DNA of 35,810 bases from an uncultured Bacillota bacterium (GCA_947172355.1 CAMWBA010000012.1:1-35810); one strand, 5' to 3'; shown: positions 1 to 7,621, counted from the stretch's first letter. The notes: generated from the letters alone by a model not told the origin. Numbers and translations are program-made.

Positions 1-106
1 TATGGCTCAGTCCGAGCTCCTCCATGGCAATGGAGGAGAGAATTTGATTGACCGCCGCCTCCCGATCAATGGGTGGGTCAACCGTGGGAAAGCTGGGCAG
101 AGACAT
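1..106 (-). CDS. Partial spore-surface-like protein (N-terminus only), paralogue of the 340-1212 gene
   Basis: The first 35 codons of a minus-strand gene run off the left edge of the window. The ATG at 106 follows an AAAGGAG ribosome site 9 bases upstream. The visible N-terminus begins MSLPSFPTVDPPID and continues into an ILSSIAMEELGLSHI segment. The divergent gene at 340 has the same layout, MSMPSFPPNG followed by IIASIAMEELALSHI, so the two are clear paralogues. This N-terminal helix (SIAMEEL-LSHI) is a pattern I associate with clostridial and paenibacilli proteins that carry collagen-like or Pro-rich middles and are thought to sit on the spore surface. That association is from memory, not from a search. 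The sigma-K-like promoter at 201-228 faces this gene and supports late mother-cell expression. The rest of the protein is outside the window. Confidence 0.65.
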   Translation of the reverse strand, partial: MSLPSFPTVDPPIDREAAVNQILSSIAMEELGLSH

Positions 107-200
107 AATTGAGAATCTCCTTTCAATATGAGAAAGTGCACAGTAATCCATGCGATGGCGCAGCGGCGGAAGAACGGCTCTCTGCGGCGCTGCACCGGGG

Positions 201-228
201 TATTCTATGCACATGGCGGACAGCAGGT
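201..228 (-). promoter_or_regulatory. Putative sigma-K-type promoter for the left spore-surface-like gene
   Basis: On the minus strand the bases read AAC-C around 228-227 (consensus mACm for the sigma-K -35), then a 17-base spacer, then CATAGAATA at 209-201, which matches the -10 consensus CATAnnnTA at every fixed position. Transcription would start near 194, giving an untranslated leader of about 88 bases before the ATG at 106. The match is by eye to the Bacillus sigma-K consensus. Confidence 0.5.
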
Positions 229-238
229 TCTCGTCAGC

Positions 239-266
239 ACCTAACTGCCCCGGTTGTCATAGAGTA
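239..266 (+). promoter_or_regulatory. Putative sigma-K-type promoter for the 340-1212 gene
   Basis: The plus strand has C-AC-C at 238-241 (AC at 239-240), a 17-base spacer and CATAGAGTA at 258-266, again an exact fit to mACm-N17-CATAnnnTA. The predicted start near 273 gives a leader of about 67 bases. It is a mirror image of the minus-strand site at 201-228, with only ten bases between the two -35 elements. Confidence 0.5.
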
Positions 267-339
267 GAGCGGCGGCGTGGATATCCTGCCGCAAATATCA
301 CTCCCAGCCAAAGCCGGGACACACTATGGAGTTTTGAAT

Positions 340-1212
340 ATGTCGATGCCTTCCTTTCCGCCCAACGGAGCAGATATGACCCAGGAAGAAGCTCTGACCA
401 TGATTATTGCGTCCATCGCCATGGAAGAGCTTGCCTTGAGCCATATCCTCAACGCCGAGGGCGAGAAACTGCAATATATCCTGGGAACGCTGCCGGGGGG
501 AAGTCCATGCACCTGCCCCCAAGACGTGCTGGCGGTCAACAAAAGCGTCACTGCCCTTGTGGAAGCAGTGACCCAGAATCAAATCCTGCTGAAAAACAAA
601 CTGGACCATGTACTGGAGTTCTGTCCGCTGCCTCCGCTCCCGCCTCCGCCGCCAGCCTGCCGGCCGGAGCCCCGTCCCATCCCCTGTCCTCCGCCATGCC
701 AGTCGGGACCCTGCACTTTCCCCTGTCCCGCAATGGGTCCGCAGCCCTGCCCAACACCTCGCTTATCGCCGTATAAAATGCTGCCCCGCGAAAAAAGCGC
801 CGCACAGCTTACCATCCAGCAGAAACGAACGTGGTGGAACTCGGATTGCCCCCTCGCCTGGAGACTGCGAAGCTGTACAGGCAAGGATATCTGCTGGAGT
901 GAACACGCACCGGCTCAGATTCAACTGAAACCCGGAAACACGTATGCGCTCCAATACACATTGAATGTCTGTGCCATGCCTTCGGCAGAAGAAACAGGAA
1001 GCATTCTTCTTGTACAGTCGCCCTGTGGGATGTTTACGGACGCACCGCCCCTGCACATTTCCCGTTTGGCGCATAGCTCTCAGTGCCTTCATAACGTATC
1101 CATACTGCATCCGCGCCAGGACGGATGCAATGTGGCGCTGTCCCTGGTGCTAAAGTCGAAAACACCTCTGTGCGTAGAACAAGCCATAATTGATGTAGTA
1201 GAACTATGTTAA
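340..1212 (+). CDS. Cys/Pro-rich protein, likely spore-surface (coat or exosporium) component
   Basis: This 290-residue protein has three parts. Residues 1-100 are helical and contain IIASIAMEELALSHI, then a second helix ending NQILLKNKLDHVLE. Residues 101-150 are a Pro/Cys-rich linker (PPLPPPPPACRPEP and similar). Residues 160-290 look beta-rich, ending VEQAIIDVVELC, and recall the C-terminal beta domains of BclA-like exosporium proteins. About 17 cysteines suggest disulfide cross-linking. I chose the ATG at 340 over the upstream in-frame ATG at 277 because a GGAG lies 8 bases before it and because the N-terminus then aligns with its divergent paralogue at 106. The sigma-K-like promoter upstream fits a mother-cell sporulation gene. 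The role in the spore surface is inference; no enzymatic motif is visible. Confidence 0.6.
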   Translation: MSMPSFPPNGADMTQEEALTMIIASIAMEELALSHILNAEGEKLQYILGTLPGGSPCTCPQDVLAVNKSVTALVEAVTQNQILLKNKLDHVLEFCPLPPLPPPPPACRPEPRPIPCPPPCQSGPCTFPCPAMGPQPCPTPRLSPYKMLPREKSAAQLTIQQKRTWWNSDCPLAWRLRSCTGKDICWSEHAPAQIQLKPGNTYALQYTLNVCAMPSAEETGSILLVQSPCGMFTDAPPLHISRLAHSSQCLHNVSILHPRQDGCNVALSLVLKSKTPLCVEQAIIDVVELC

Positions 1213-1236
1213 CAGAATCCAATTAAATGCAAGGTG

Positions 1237-1268
1237 GCCCACGCCCGGAATGGTAACCTGGCGTGGGC
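1237..1268 (+). terminator. Terminator-like hairpin after the spore-surface-like gene
   Basis: GCCCACGCC at 1237-1245 pairs perfectly with GGCGTGGGC at 1260-1268 around a 14-base loop, 24 bases after the stop codon. The run after it (TACTTTGCTG) is only slightly T-rich, so termination strength is uncertain. Confidence 0.5.
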
Positions 1269-1315
1269 TACTTTGCTGCTGCGGTTATTCCTCCCGGCTG
1301 TTGGGGAGACCCTCC

Positions 1316-1447
1316 ATGGTCTCGTTCAGTATCAATCACATCAATCTACAAAATTCTGTCACGGAATACATTGATTTTTTCAACAGCCCTAGGCCTCACC
1401 AAAATTTGGCCACCGCACCCAAATCAAACAGAGGCCGGTTACTATGA
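1316..1447 (+). pseudogene. Remnant of a DDE (rve-type) transposase C-terminus
   Basis: Reading frame 2 contains SVTEYIDFFNSPRPHQNLA at about 1355-1411. The pattern [EY]-Y-I-x-F-[YF]-N-x-x-R-P-H-x-x-L is the hallmark C-terminal motif of IS3/IS150-like integrase-fold transposases. Upstream of it the frame loses all similarity to a transposase core, and no DDE region or terminal inverted repeat can be seen. The fragment therefore looks like a decayed end of an insertion sequence. It lies next to a lysin fragment and a tRNA gene, which suggests an eroded mobile element. Confidence 0.55.
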
Positions 1448-1539
1448 CGCTTGAAAGCAACGAGGGCATCTTTGACTCTCCAAAGGATAGACGGCAGTCG
1501 AAAAAGAGGGCGCAAAAACAGGTGCGGCAGAAAACCGCT

Positions 1540-1720
1540 TACTGTCCCACTTTGATGTCCTACCACAAGGGACAGGCCGGTTCCAGGGATTACAAGCCGG
1601 GGGATATCATCTTTTTTAACTTCTCCGGCAAGACAAACGCTTGCCCACGTGGGCAGCTGTGAGCGCTGGTATGGAACTTACATCACCACCATATTCCACC
1701 ACACAATTAACCTTAAATGA
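1540..1720 (+). pseudogene. Frameshifted fragment of a CHAP/NlpC-type peptidoglycan hydrolase (phage lysin-like)
   Basis: The ORF at 1444-1662 contains DYKPGDIIFFNFSGKTNA, the pattern seen around the middle of CHAP and phage-amidase domains (x-PGDIIFFDF-x-G). In the intact family this is followed by HVGIVE and a TIEGN-like strand. Here the expected continuation, HVGSCERWYGTYITTI, is present but in another frame from 1646, so a frameshift lies at about 1641-1646. The N-terminal part with the catalytic Cys region is not recognisable, and the distal part decays quickly. It is best read as a dead remnant of a prophage or conjugative-element lysin. The ORF-track protein of 72 residues is the front half of this remnant. 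Confidence 0.5.
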
Positions 1721-1759
1721 CCATTTTTGAACGGCCAAGTTGGTGGAGCGGAAAATAAG

Positions 1760-1803
1760 AAACCCGCCGAAAGCCTTTGAAACACAAGGCTTTCGGCGGG
1801 TTT
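1760..1803 (-). terminator. Strong bidirectional-looking terminator after tRNA-Arg
   Basis: AAACCCGCCGAAAGCCTT at 1760-1777 pairs with AAGGCTTTCGGCGGGTTT at 1786-1803 around an 8-base loop. On the minus strand the stem is followed by TTTCTTATTTT, and on the plus strand by TTTTAAAC. It lies 6 bases after the 3' CCA of the tRNA gene and would end the minus-strand transcript. Confidence 0.8.
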
Positions 1804-1808
1804 TAAAC

Positions 1809-1885
1809 TGGCACGCCCGAAGGGACTCGAACCCCCAACATTCAGAACCGGAATCTGACGCTCTATCCAATTGAACTACGGACGC
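1809..1885 (-). tRNA. tRNA-Arg (anticodon CCG)
   Basis: A full 77-base cloverleaf is visible on the minus strand. The acceptor arms GCGTCCG and CGGGCGT pair over seven positions with G-T wobbles. The anticodon stem TCAGA/TCTGA encloses loop TTCCGGT, giving anticodon CCG, which reads CGG (Arg). The T arm contains GGTTCGAGTCC, and the 3' CCA is encoded after discriminator G. The gene has its own promoter just upstream and a strong terminator downstream. Its 3' side abuts remnants of mobile DNA, as is common for tRNA integration sites. Confidence 0.93.
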
Positions 1886-1905
1886 ATATCCCGAAGGACC
1901 AGGTT

Positions 1906-1934
1906 ATTATAGCAGATTTGCGTTCCGTTGTAAA
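1906..1934 (-). promoter_or_regulatory. Sigma-A promoter of tRNA-Arg
   Basis: The minus strand reads TTTACA, a 17-base spacer, then TATAAT preceded by TGC (an extended -10). It lies about 20 bases upstream of the mature tRNA 5' end and downstream of the ftsH stop, so the tRNA can be made independently of the ftsH operon. Confidence 0.75.
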
Positions 1935-1969
1935 GGGGTAAAATGGGGATTCCGGCAAAATTTTTTCAA

Positions 1970-3847
1970 TTAGAACTTGCGGTAGGGTGCTAACTCCTCA
2001 GCCTGTGGCTCATCGAACACTTTAGCAAAAATTTCTCCATCCATAGTCTCATGATCCAGCAGGTATCGGGCAGTAATTTCCAGTTCCCGGCGGCAGCGGG
2101 TCAAAATAGCCTCACATTGAGCATATGCCTGGTCAATCAGCAGGCGCACCTCCTCGTCAATCACGGCGGCGACCTCCTCCGAGTAGGTTTTGGCCTGCGC
2201 CATAGACCGGCCAATAAACACCTCATCATGTCCGTTTTCAAAGACGACGCTGCCCAATTTATCACTCATTCCATAGCGCATAACCATATTCCGGGCAATA
2301 GCAGAGGCACGCTGAATGTCGCTGCCTGCACCGGTAGAGATATCCCCCAACACCAGCTGTTCTGCCACCCGGCCGCCCAGACAGCGGGCAATCTGCTCCT
2401 TCAGCTCCTTCTTTGACTGATAGGCTTTATCCTCTTCCGGCAGAGATATGGTCATACCACCCGCCTGTCCCCGAGGGATAATGGTAATCTGATGGACCGG
2501 ATCGGCGGTGGACAGCTCGTGAATTACCACAGCGTGGCCCGCCTCATGGTATGCAGTAAGGGTTCTTGCATGTTCTGTCACCACCCGGCTGCGCTTTTCC
2601 GGGCCGGCAATCACCTTGAGCATAGCATCATGGAGATCAGACATGAGAATAAATCTCCGGTCTGCCCGGGCAGCCAGCAAAGCTGCCTCATTGAGCAGAT
2701 TTTCCAAATCCGCTCCGGTGAACCCAGCTGTGGCCTTGGCCACCTCTTTCAGTGAGACGTCCTCCGCCAGCGGTTTTTGCCGTGCGTGTACCTTTAAAAT
2801 CTCCTCCCGGCCCTTAATATCGGGCAGTCCCACATAGATCTGCCGGTCAAAGCGGCCAGGCCGCAGAAGGGCAGGGTCCAGGATGTCCTGGCGATTGGTA
2901 GCAGCCAGCACAATGACCCCCTCGTTGGAGGCAAAGCCGTCCATCTCCACCAGCAGCTGGTTCAGTGTCTGTTCCCGCTCGTCGTGGCCGCCCCCCAGTC
3001 CGGCGCCCCGCTGGCGGCCCACAGCATCAATCTCGTCAATAAACACAATCGCAGGGGCATCCTTTTTGGCCTGGTCAAAGAGGTCACGTACCCGGCCTGC
3101 GCCCACTCCCACATACAGCTCCACAAAGTCGGAGCCGGAGATAGACAAAAACTTCACCCCGGCCTCTCCAGCTACCGCCTTGGCAATGAGGGTTTTTCCG
3201 GTGCCTGGAGGCCCCACCAACAGCACACCCTTGGGAATACGTGCCCCCAGTGTGGTAAATTTCTGGGGCTCCCGAAGGAACTCCACAATCTCCTGAAGCT
3301 CCTCCTTCTCCTCATCCGCTCCGGCCACATCGTCAAAGGTGACCTTCTTCCCCTGGTCGGACAAGGTGCGGGTGCGGGCACGGCTGAACCGGGCAGCTCC
3401 AGGGGCCCCGTTTCCACCGCTGGCGCTGCCCCGCTGGCGAACCATCAGATACCAGAACAGGCACAGCACCGCCGCCGCCACCAGATAGGGAACCAGATTA
3501 TACCACCAGGAGTTCTCCACACCGGGGGGATAGTCACAGCCCTTCAATATGCCGGCATCCAGCTGTTCGTTGATGATCTCACGCATATCCAGGTAAAAGA
3601 CGGCGGGATTGGCCACGTGGCAGACAACCCGGAACGACTCGCCGCCGTCCTGACCCCGAAGCGTCAGTGTAAGGGTGTTGTCTTCCAGGGTAAAGTATTC
3701 CACCTGTCCCTGGAGGAAACTGGCGCGGATCTGGCTGTAGGTGGGGGCATCCTGCCGTTCCATCCCCTGCAGGGCGGTAAAGGTAAAATATACCATCAGG
3801 GTCAGCAGCAGACACAGCGTGATGTCCCGGGGGCCAAAACGTCTCAT
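1970..3847 (-). CDS. ftsH: ATP-dependent zinc metalloprotease FtsH
   Basis: FtsH is a membrane-anchored AAA+ protease that degrades short-lived and misfolded membrane and cytosolic proteins as a hexamer. In the 627-residue ORF-track protein, membrane segments lie at about 11-29 and 119-138, flanking an external domain. The AAA+ module has Walker A GPPGTGKT (214-221), Walker B IVFIDEID and the SRH arginines in RPGRFDR (331-337). The zinc site HEAGH is at 436-440, and the third ligand is probably in GAGSDIQ. Length is normal for the family. Two starts are possible: a GTG at 3853, only 4 bases after AAAGGA, or the ATG at 3847, 10 bases after it. I prefer the ATG. The order tilS-hpt-ftsH is classic for Bacillota. 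No hairpin terminator is obvious between ftsH and tRNA-Arg. Confidence 0.97.
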   Translation of the reverse strand: MRRFGPRDITLCLLLTLMVYFTFTALQGMERQDAPTYSQIRASFLQGQVEYFTLEDNTLTLTLRGQDGGESFRVVCHVANPAVFYLDMREIINEQLDAGILKGCDYPPGVENSWWYNLVPYLVAAAVLCLFWYLMVRQRGSASGGNGAPGAARFSRARTRTLSDQGKKVTFDDVAGADEEKEELQEIVEFLREPQKFTTLGARIPKGVLLVGPPGTGKTLIAKAVAGEAGVKFLSISGSDFVELYVGVGAGRVRDLFDQAKKDAPAIVFIDEIDAVGRQRGAGLGGGHDEREQTLNQLLVEMDGFASNEGVIVLAATNRQDILDPALLRPGRFDRQIYVGLPDIKGREEILKVHARQKPLAEDVSLKEVAKATAGFTGADLENLLNEAALLAARADRRFILMSDLHDAMLKVIAGPEKRSRVVTEHARTLTAYHEAGHAVVIHELSTADPVHQITIIPRGQAGGMTISLPEEDKAYQSKKELKEQIARCLGGRVAEQLVLGDISTGAGSDIQRASAIARNMVMRYGMSDKLGSVVFENGHDEVFIGRSMAQAKTYSEEVAAVIDEEVRLLIDQAYAQCEAILTRCRRELEITARYLLDHETMDGEIFAKVFDEPQAEELAPYRKF

Positions 3848-3872
3848 AGGCACAAAATCCTTTCCAAATCAA

Positions 3873-4415
3873 TCAGCCGTTGTAGACCTCCGGCTTCAAG
3901 ATGCCGATGTAGGGCAGATTGCGGTACTTTTCCGCATAATCCAGGCCGTAACCTACCACAAAGGCATCTGGTATGGTGAAGCCGCTGTAGTGCAGGTCCA
4001 CCGGTTTGGTCCGGCGATCCGGTTTATCCAGCAGAGTACACAGCCGGACAGAGGCGGGGCGGCGGTGGTTGAGTATGTTCAGCAGATAGCTCAGAGTATT
4101 GCCGCTGTCTAAAATATCCTCTACTACAATCACATGCCGTCCGGTAATGTCCTCGGTCAAATCTTTAGTAATTTGAACCTGTCCGCTGGAGGTGGTCCCG
4201 GTTCCGTAGGAGGAGACGGACATGAAGTCCAGGGTACAGGGCAGATCAATGGCGCGGCACAGGTCGGCTACGAAGATAAACGAGCCCCGCAGTACACTGA
4301 TAAGCATGATCTCCTTGCCGGTATAGTCCGCCTCAATCTGCCGGGCAATTTCATTCACCCGGTTTTTCAGCTGTTCCTCTGTAAATAATATTTCCTGAAT
4401 ATCATTCTCTAACAT
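3873..4415 (-). CDS. hpt: Hypoxanthine (guanine) phosphoribosyltransferase
   Basis: This purine-salvage enzyme joins hypoxanthine or guanine to PRPP to make IMP or GMP in the cytosol. The 180-residue length is typical. The phosphate-loop region ISVLRGSFIFVADL is at about 39-52, and the PRPP-binding motif VIVVEDILDSGNTL is at 95-108 with its acidic pair. The C-terminal VVGYGLDYAEKYRNLPYIG block is diagnostic of bacterial Hpt. The ATG at 4415 follows AAAGGAAG by about 9 bases. It sits 61 bases after tilS and 25 bases before ftsH in one minus-strand run. In Bacillus, Hpt and TilS act together on ftsH expression; whether that holds here is unknown. Confidence 0.96.
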   Translation of the reverse strand: MLENDIQEILFTEEQLKNRVNEIARQIEADYTGKEIMLISVLRGSFIFVADLCRAIDLPCTLDFMSVSSYGTGTTSSGQVQITKDLTEDITGRHVIVVEDILDSGNTLSYLLNILNHRRPASVRLCTLLDKPDRRTKPVDLHYSGFTIPDAFVVGYGLDYAEKYRNLPYIGILKPEVYNG

Positions 4416-4476
4416 GGAAATTTTCTTCCTTTCAACAAAATAGGTGGAGCGCTATCGGTCCCTCTGTTCCAGAAGA

Positions 4477-5865
4477 CTATCCTTCGGACGGCGCAATCAC
4501 AATATGCCACGCCTCCAGCCCTTCTTCGGCGGCAAATGCCCGGTCGGGTCCCAGCCCAGCTACTGCGGCAGCCTGCCCTCCGCAGTCAAAAACAGGCAGG
4601 ACATCCCGCTGAAAACGGGGGATTTTTTCCTCAATCAGCCATTTTTTCACCGTTTTTCCCAGCCGCCCCGGAGGCGTAAACCGGTCGCCGGTGCGCCGGG
4701 GGCGCACCTCCAAGGCAGGGACCGCACACAGCCAAAAATCCCAGGGGCCCTGAGTCTGACCATGGTACTCTTCACGTGTGCAGACAACATGCCAAGGGCC
4801 GCAGTCCAAAACACCAGGGAGAGGCAGCGGTCCTACCTCCCAGGGAATCGGCCCCAACCTTGGCAGCAGCAGCAATTTTTCATAGGCACGCTGCGCATTG
4901 GTGCTATGAGGAAGATATACCTGTGCAGAGGGGGCTGTCCCCTGGCACAGCCGAAGCAAAGCGTTCAGATGGACCGCGGAGCAGTTCTGGTCCCCACCCC
5001 ACAACCGTCCCAACAACAACCGGAGTGTCCGGACGGCAATAGGACTAGGGGCGGCAGCAATAACTTCTGCATCTATAGCCAGTCCTCCTTCCCAGGGGGT
5101 CGCCTGCTCTGCCAGTTCCTGGGCCAACTGGGTGAGACAGACCTCATCGGCCCGAAGCCGGGCGGCGGTGTCTGCCAGCCGGACGGCAAAACCGGGGGCG
5201 ATATCCTCCAGCACGGGGAGCACCTGATGCCGGATGCGGTTGCGGGTATAACCGTCATCCTGATTGGAGCTGTCCTCCATATGGGGCAGGGACTGGCGGG
5301 AAAGGTAGTCCTCCACCTGCTGCCGGGTCGTGGTAAGCAGGGGGCGTATCACCCCATCCCGTCTGGGCGGAATGCCTCCCAGTCCCCGCAGTCCGCTGCC
5401 CCGAGCCAGATGAAAGAGGATGGTCTCCACATTGTCGTTGGCAGTGTGGGCAGTGGCAATCCAATCCGCCCCTACCCTCTGGGCTGTGCTGCGCAGAAAG
5501 GCATACCGCATCTCCCGGGCGGTCTCTTCCACGCCCAGTCCCCGGAGCCTCGCCTCCGCTGCCACATCTCCGCTGCCGGTATACAGGGCAACGGCGGGGA
5601 GAACACCTCTGCTGGCCGTATGCTGTGCCCCGCAGCACAGCTCCACAAACTGCTCTACAAACCGCTGATCCCGATCGGACTCCTCCCCACGAAGCCGGTG
5701 GTTGTAGTGGGCGGAAACCAGGGTAAAGCCCAGCTTGGCGCGCAGCTGATAAAGCACATGGAGCATGGCAATGGAGTCCGCACCACCGGACACGGCGCAC
5801 AGCACCTTAGACCCGGCAGGAATCAAGTCCTGCTCCCGAATAAAATCTTCAACCGTCTTCCACAC
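4477..5865 (-). CDS. tilS: tRNA(Ile)-lysidine synthetase
   Basis: TilS adds lysine to C34 of the AUA-decoding tRNA-Ile, using ATP, which switches both its codon and amino-acid identity. The protein has 462 residues. The PP-loop SGGADS is at 26-31, followed by HYNHRLRGEESDRDQRFVE and the TAHTANDNVETILFHLARGSG motif region of the N-terminal ATPase domain. The C-terminal TilS domain includes RRTGDRFTPPGRLGKTVKKWL near residues 393-413. The start is a GTG at 5865, 8 bases after a GGAGG. It is the first gene of the tilS-hpt-ftsH group and follows the membrane-protein triplet after an 82-base gap that contains a palindromic element. Confidence 0.95.
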   Translation of the reverse strand: MWKTVEDFIREQDLIPAGSKVLCAVSGGADSIAMLHVLYQLRAKLGFTLVSAHYNHRLRGEESDRDQRFVEQFVELCCGAQHTASRGVLPAVALYTGSGDVAAEARLRGLGVEETAREMRYAFLRSTAQRVGADWIATAHTANDNVETILFHLARGSGLRGLGGIPPRRDGVIRPLLTTTRQQVEDYLSRQSLPHMEDSSNQDDGYTRNRIRHQVLPVLEDIAPGFAVRLADTAARLRADEVCLTQLAQELAEQATPWEGGLAIDAEVIAAAPSPIAVRTLRLLLGRLWGGDQNCSAVHLNALLRLCQGTAPSAQVYLPHSTNAQRAYEKLLLLPRLGPIPWEVGPLPLPGVLDCGPWHVVCTREEYHGQTQGPWDFWLCAVPALEVRPRRTGDRFTPPGRLGKTVKKWLIEEKIPRFQRDVLPVFDCGGQAAAVAGLGPDRAFAAEEGLEAWHIVIAPSEG

Positions 5866-5888
5866 TGAAAGGACCTCCGTTTTCCTGT

Positions 5889-5930
5889 AGGGGCGGATAT
5901 CCCCCGCAAGAGATACGCCATATTCGCCCG
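5889..5930. repeat. Intergenic palindromic element between the membrane triplet and tilS
   Basis: GGGCGGATAT (5891-5900) pairs with ATATTCGCCC (5920-5929), nine Watson-Crick pairs and one G-U, around a 19-base loop. The TAGGGGCGGATAT start resembles short GC-rich intergenic palindromes that I recall as dispersed in related clostridial genomes. Only this copy was noticed in the window, so repeat status is unproven. It could simply be an mRNA hairpin between cistrons. Confidence 0.35.
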
Positions 5931-5947
5931 CTGTTTATAGGGACAAC

Positions 5948-6820
5948 TCAGGGGACCGGCAGGATTTCTGTCACAAGATGAAGCTTTGAGGTATAACGGA
6001 CCCGATATCGCTGGGCATGCTCCAGGTTCCAGAGGCTGGATTGACTCTCCCGAAAGGGCCGCTCCATGTCGGGAGAAACATCCAACGCGTCCGGCACAAG
6101 GACCTCCACCCACTGGCTTCCGGGCTCCGTTTCGACAATATGATAACGGTGCGCATACGCCCGATAACCGCTCCCCCAGGCGCCGGGCAGATGGGCGGTA
6201 TCCGTTTGGGGATGAATCCAGACCTCCGCCTGCTCCAGCTCGCCCTCCTCCAGCTGCTCTAACTCCGCCAGCAGGGCGGGGATGTACTTCTGCGGCGCAA
6301 TCGGCGCGGACGCGGCGCCGCCCGTAAAGAGGACCGTACCATACCAGACCAGCACCATCACGGCCAGCGCGATTACCATAAACAGTCCCATAAACCTGCC
6401 GATAAGGGCGGCGCTGAGCTGGTCCAGCAGCTTTTTCAGCTCCGCCCTCCGCCGGTCCGGACCGGGGCCGCTGAGGTAGGTGAGGGATATAAACTCATCC
6501 TCCAGCCGGTCCTCCAGCGCCTTCTCCTCCGGACGGATTTGGAAAAAGCGGACCACCGTCCGGACCATCACCCGCACCTGGAGCGCGGTTCCCACGCCGT
6601 ATACCAGGACCACACCCCAGTAGGAGCGCAGCTCGCCGGTGAGGAGATCGTGGGCGGGGGAGACCTCCCCCATGGCGGAGGTGCGCAGCCAATCCACAAA
6701 GGGCGGGAAGATGGCCAGCGGGACCAGGAAAAAGCCCAGCAGACCCCAGCCGATCCCGGCAAGCAGCTCCCGGATAACCCGCCAGGCATAGGCTTCTACT
6801 TCAGCTTGTTGGGTTTTCAT
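5948..6820 (-). CDS. Membrane protein of unknown function, paralogue 3 of the dnaB-coupled triplet
   Basis: I do not recognise this 290-residue protein. Hydrophobic segments lie at about 20-42, 68-86 and 143-166, with a charged stretch (about 95-135) between the second and third. After the last segment comes a roughly 95-residue domain starting QAEVWIHPQTD (about 197) and ending RYRVRYTSKLHLVTEILPVP. The two genes upstream carry the same C-terminal domain: this one and the 6884-7606 product share QAEVWI, LPG, QWV, EHA-RYRV-YTS and a final I-x-PV. The topology suggests a membrane anchor with one soluble domain on the outer side. The ATG at 6820 overlaps the stop of a 21-codon ORF as ATGA and has only a weak ribosome site of its own (GGTGAG), so translational coupling is likely. 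No catalytic motif is visible. Confidence 0.85.
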   Translation of the reverse strand: MKTQQAEVEAYAWRVIRELLAGIGWGLLGFFLVPLAIFPPFVDWLRTSAMGEVSPAHDLLTGELRSYWGVVLVYGVGTALQVRVMVRTVVRFFQIRPEEKALEDRLEDEFISLTYLSGPGPDRRRAELKKLLDQLSAALIGRFMGLFMVIALAVMVLVWYGTVLFTGGAASAPIAPQKYIPALLAELEQLEEGELEQAEVWIHPQTDTAHLPGAWGSGYRAYAHRYHIVETEPGSQWVEVLVPDALDVSPDMERPFRESQSSLWNLEHAQRYRVRYTSKLHLVTEILPVP

Positions 6821-6882
6821 GGTTTCTCACCACCAACGGTCATAATTTCCACCGCCAGGCAGAAGTTGGCTGCTTCCTCCAT
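6817..6882 (-). CDS. 21-residue small ORF inside the membrane-protein triplet
   Basis: This ORF, too short for the track, encodes MEEAANFCLAVEIMTVGGEKP. Its ATG at 6882 lies one base after the TAG of the upstream paralogue and 8 bases after an AAGGAGG that sits in the last codons of that gene. Its TGA overlaps the ATG of the next paralogue (ATGA). This arrangement is what a translated coupling cistron looks like: strong entry site, tight junctions on both sides and a downstream gene without a good site of its own. It could be a functional micropeptide or only a device to deliver ribosomes to the next gene. No family is recognised. Confidence 0.5.
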   Translation of the reverse strand: MEEAANFCLAVEIMTVGGEKP

Positions 6883-6883
6883 A

Positions 6884-7606
6884 CTATGCACCTCCTTGGG
6901 ACTCCACAGGGGTAATCGCCACCACATAGTGGAAATGGGACGTGTAGCTGACCCGGTAGCGCCCGGCGTGTTCCCAGTTCCAGGCGACGGTCTGGGTTTC
7001 GTCAAAAAAACGGTCCTGCGCCGGGGAAAACTCCATGGCCAGCGGGACGTAGACCGATACCCACTGGTGATTGGTGTCATCTCCCAAAATCCCATAGCGG
7101 GTGGAAACCTCCGTCTGCGGCTCGGCATAGGGACCGGGCAGCCGGGCGGGATAGGTTTTGGGGCTGATCCAGACCTCCGCCTGGACCAAAAAGCTGGACG
7201 CAATCTCGTCCAGGTCCTCCCCGGCCTGGAAAAAACGGCCGGGCAGTTCTCCGTGCCGGACTATAGCCCAGATGAACAGGCAGGGAATAATCAGGCAGAC
7301 CACAACGACGGCTGGCATATGGTGGGCCCCTGCCACTCCGGTCAGCTTCCGGCAGGCGAACCGCCCAGCCAGGAAGATGATTGGAAACCCCGCCAACAGA
7401 ACCACGGCCAGCACCACATACCATAGACGGCAGATTTGGAGCAGGTGCCGGGCGGCATCCCCGGCAGAGACCGCAGGGGTCAGCAGGTTGGGAAAGACCA
7501 ATGCGCCCATGAGCAGCAGCAGCCACAACATAGCGGCAAACAGGGGCGTCAAAATCCACATCAGGTTCAAAACGTGCCGGGCGCGTTCCCAGTGGAAGCG
7601 GGTCAT
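6884..7606 (-). CDS. Membrane protein of unknown function, paralogue 2 of the dnaB-coupled triplet
   Basis: This 240-residue protein has hydrophobic segments at about 13-40, 60-82 and 98-116. A soluble C-terminal domain begins QAEVWISPKTYPARLPG (about 142) and ends RYRVSYTSHFHYVVAITPVE. Against paralogue 3 the C-terminal domain is clearly homologous, with the same spacing of QAEVWI, LPG, RY-I, QWV-V-VP, SP, WN-EHA and YTS. The N-terminal membrane parts have diverged. The ATG at 7606 follows AGGAGG by 7 bases, and the AGGAGG begins almost directly after the stop of paralogue 1. No enzyme signature, signal peptide cleavage site or metal site is evident. Function is unknown. Confidence 0.85.
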   Translation of the reverse strand: MTRFHWERARHVLNLMWILTPLFAAMLWLLLLMGALVFPNLLTPAVSAGDAARHLLQICRLWYVVLAVVLLAGFPIIFLAGRFACRKLTGVAGAHHMPAVVVVCLIIPCLFIWAIVRHGELPGRFFQAGEDLDEIASSFLVQAEVWISPKTYPARLPGPYAEPQTEVSTRYGILGDDTNHQWVSVYVPLAMEFSPAQDRFFDETQTVAWNWEHAGRYRVSYTSHFHYVVAITPVESQGGA

Positions 7607-7621
7607 GTATATCCCTCCTAG

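Noticed and set aside
1237-1819. attL/attR direct repeat around the tRNA-Arg remnants
   Set aside because: Only an 8-base match (CACGCCCG) between the tRNA end and the upstream hairpin was seen, too short to claim an attachment repeat.
2984-3979. 331-codon plus-strand ORF
   Set aside because: Antisense shadow of ftsH.
4444-5868. 474-codon plus-strand ORF
   Set aside because: Antisense shadow of tilS; no recognisable domain.
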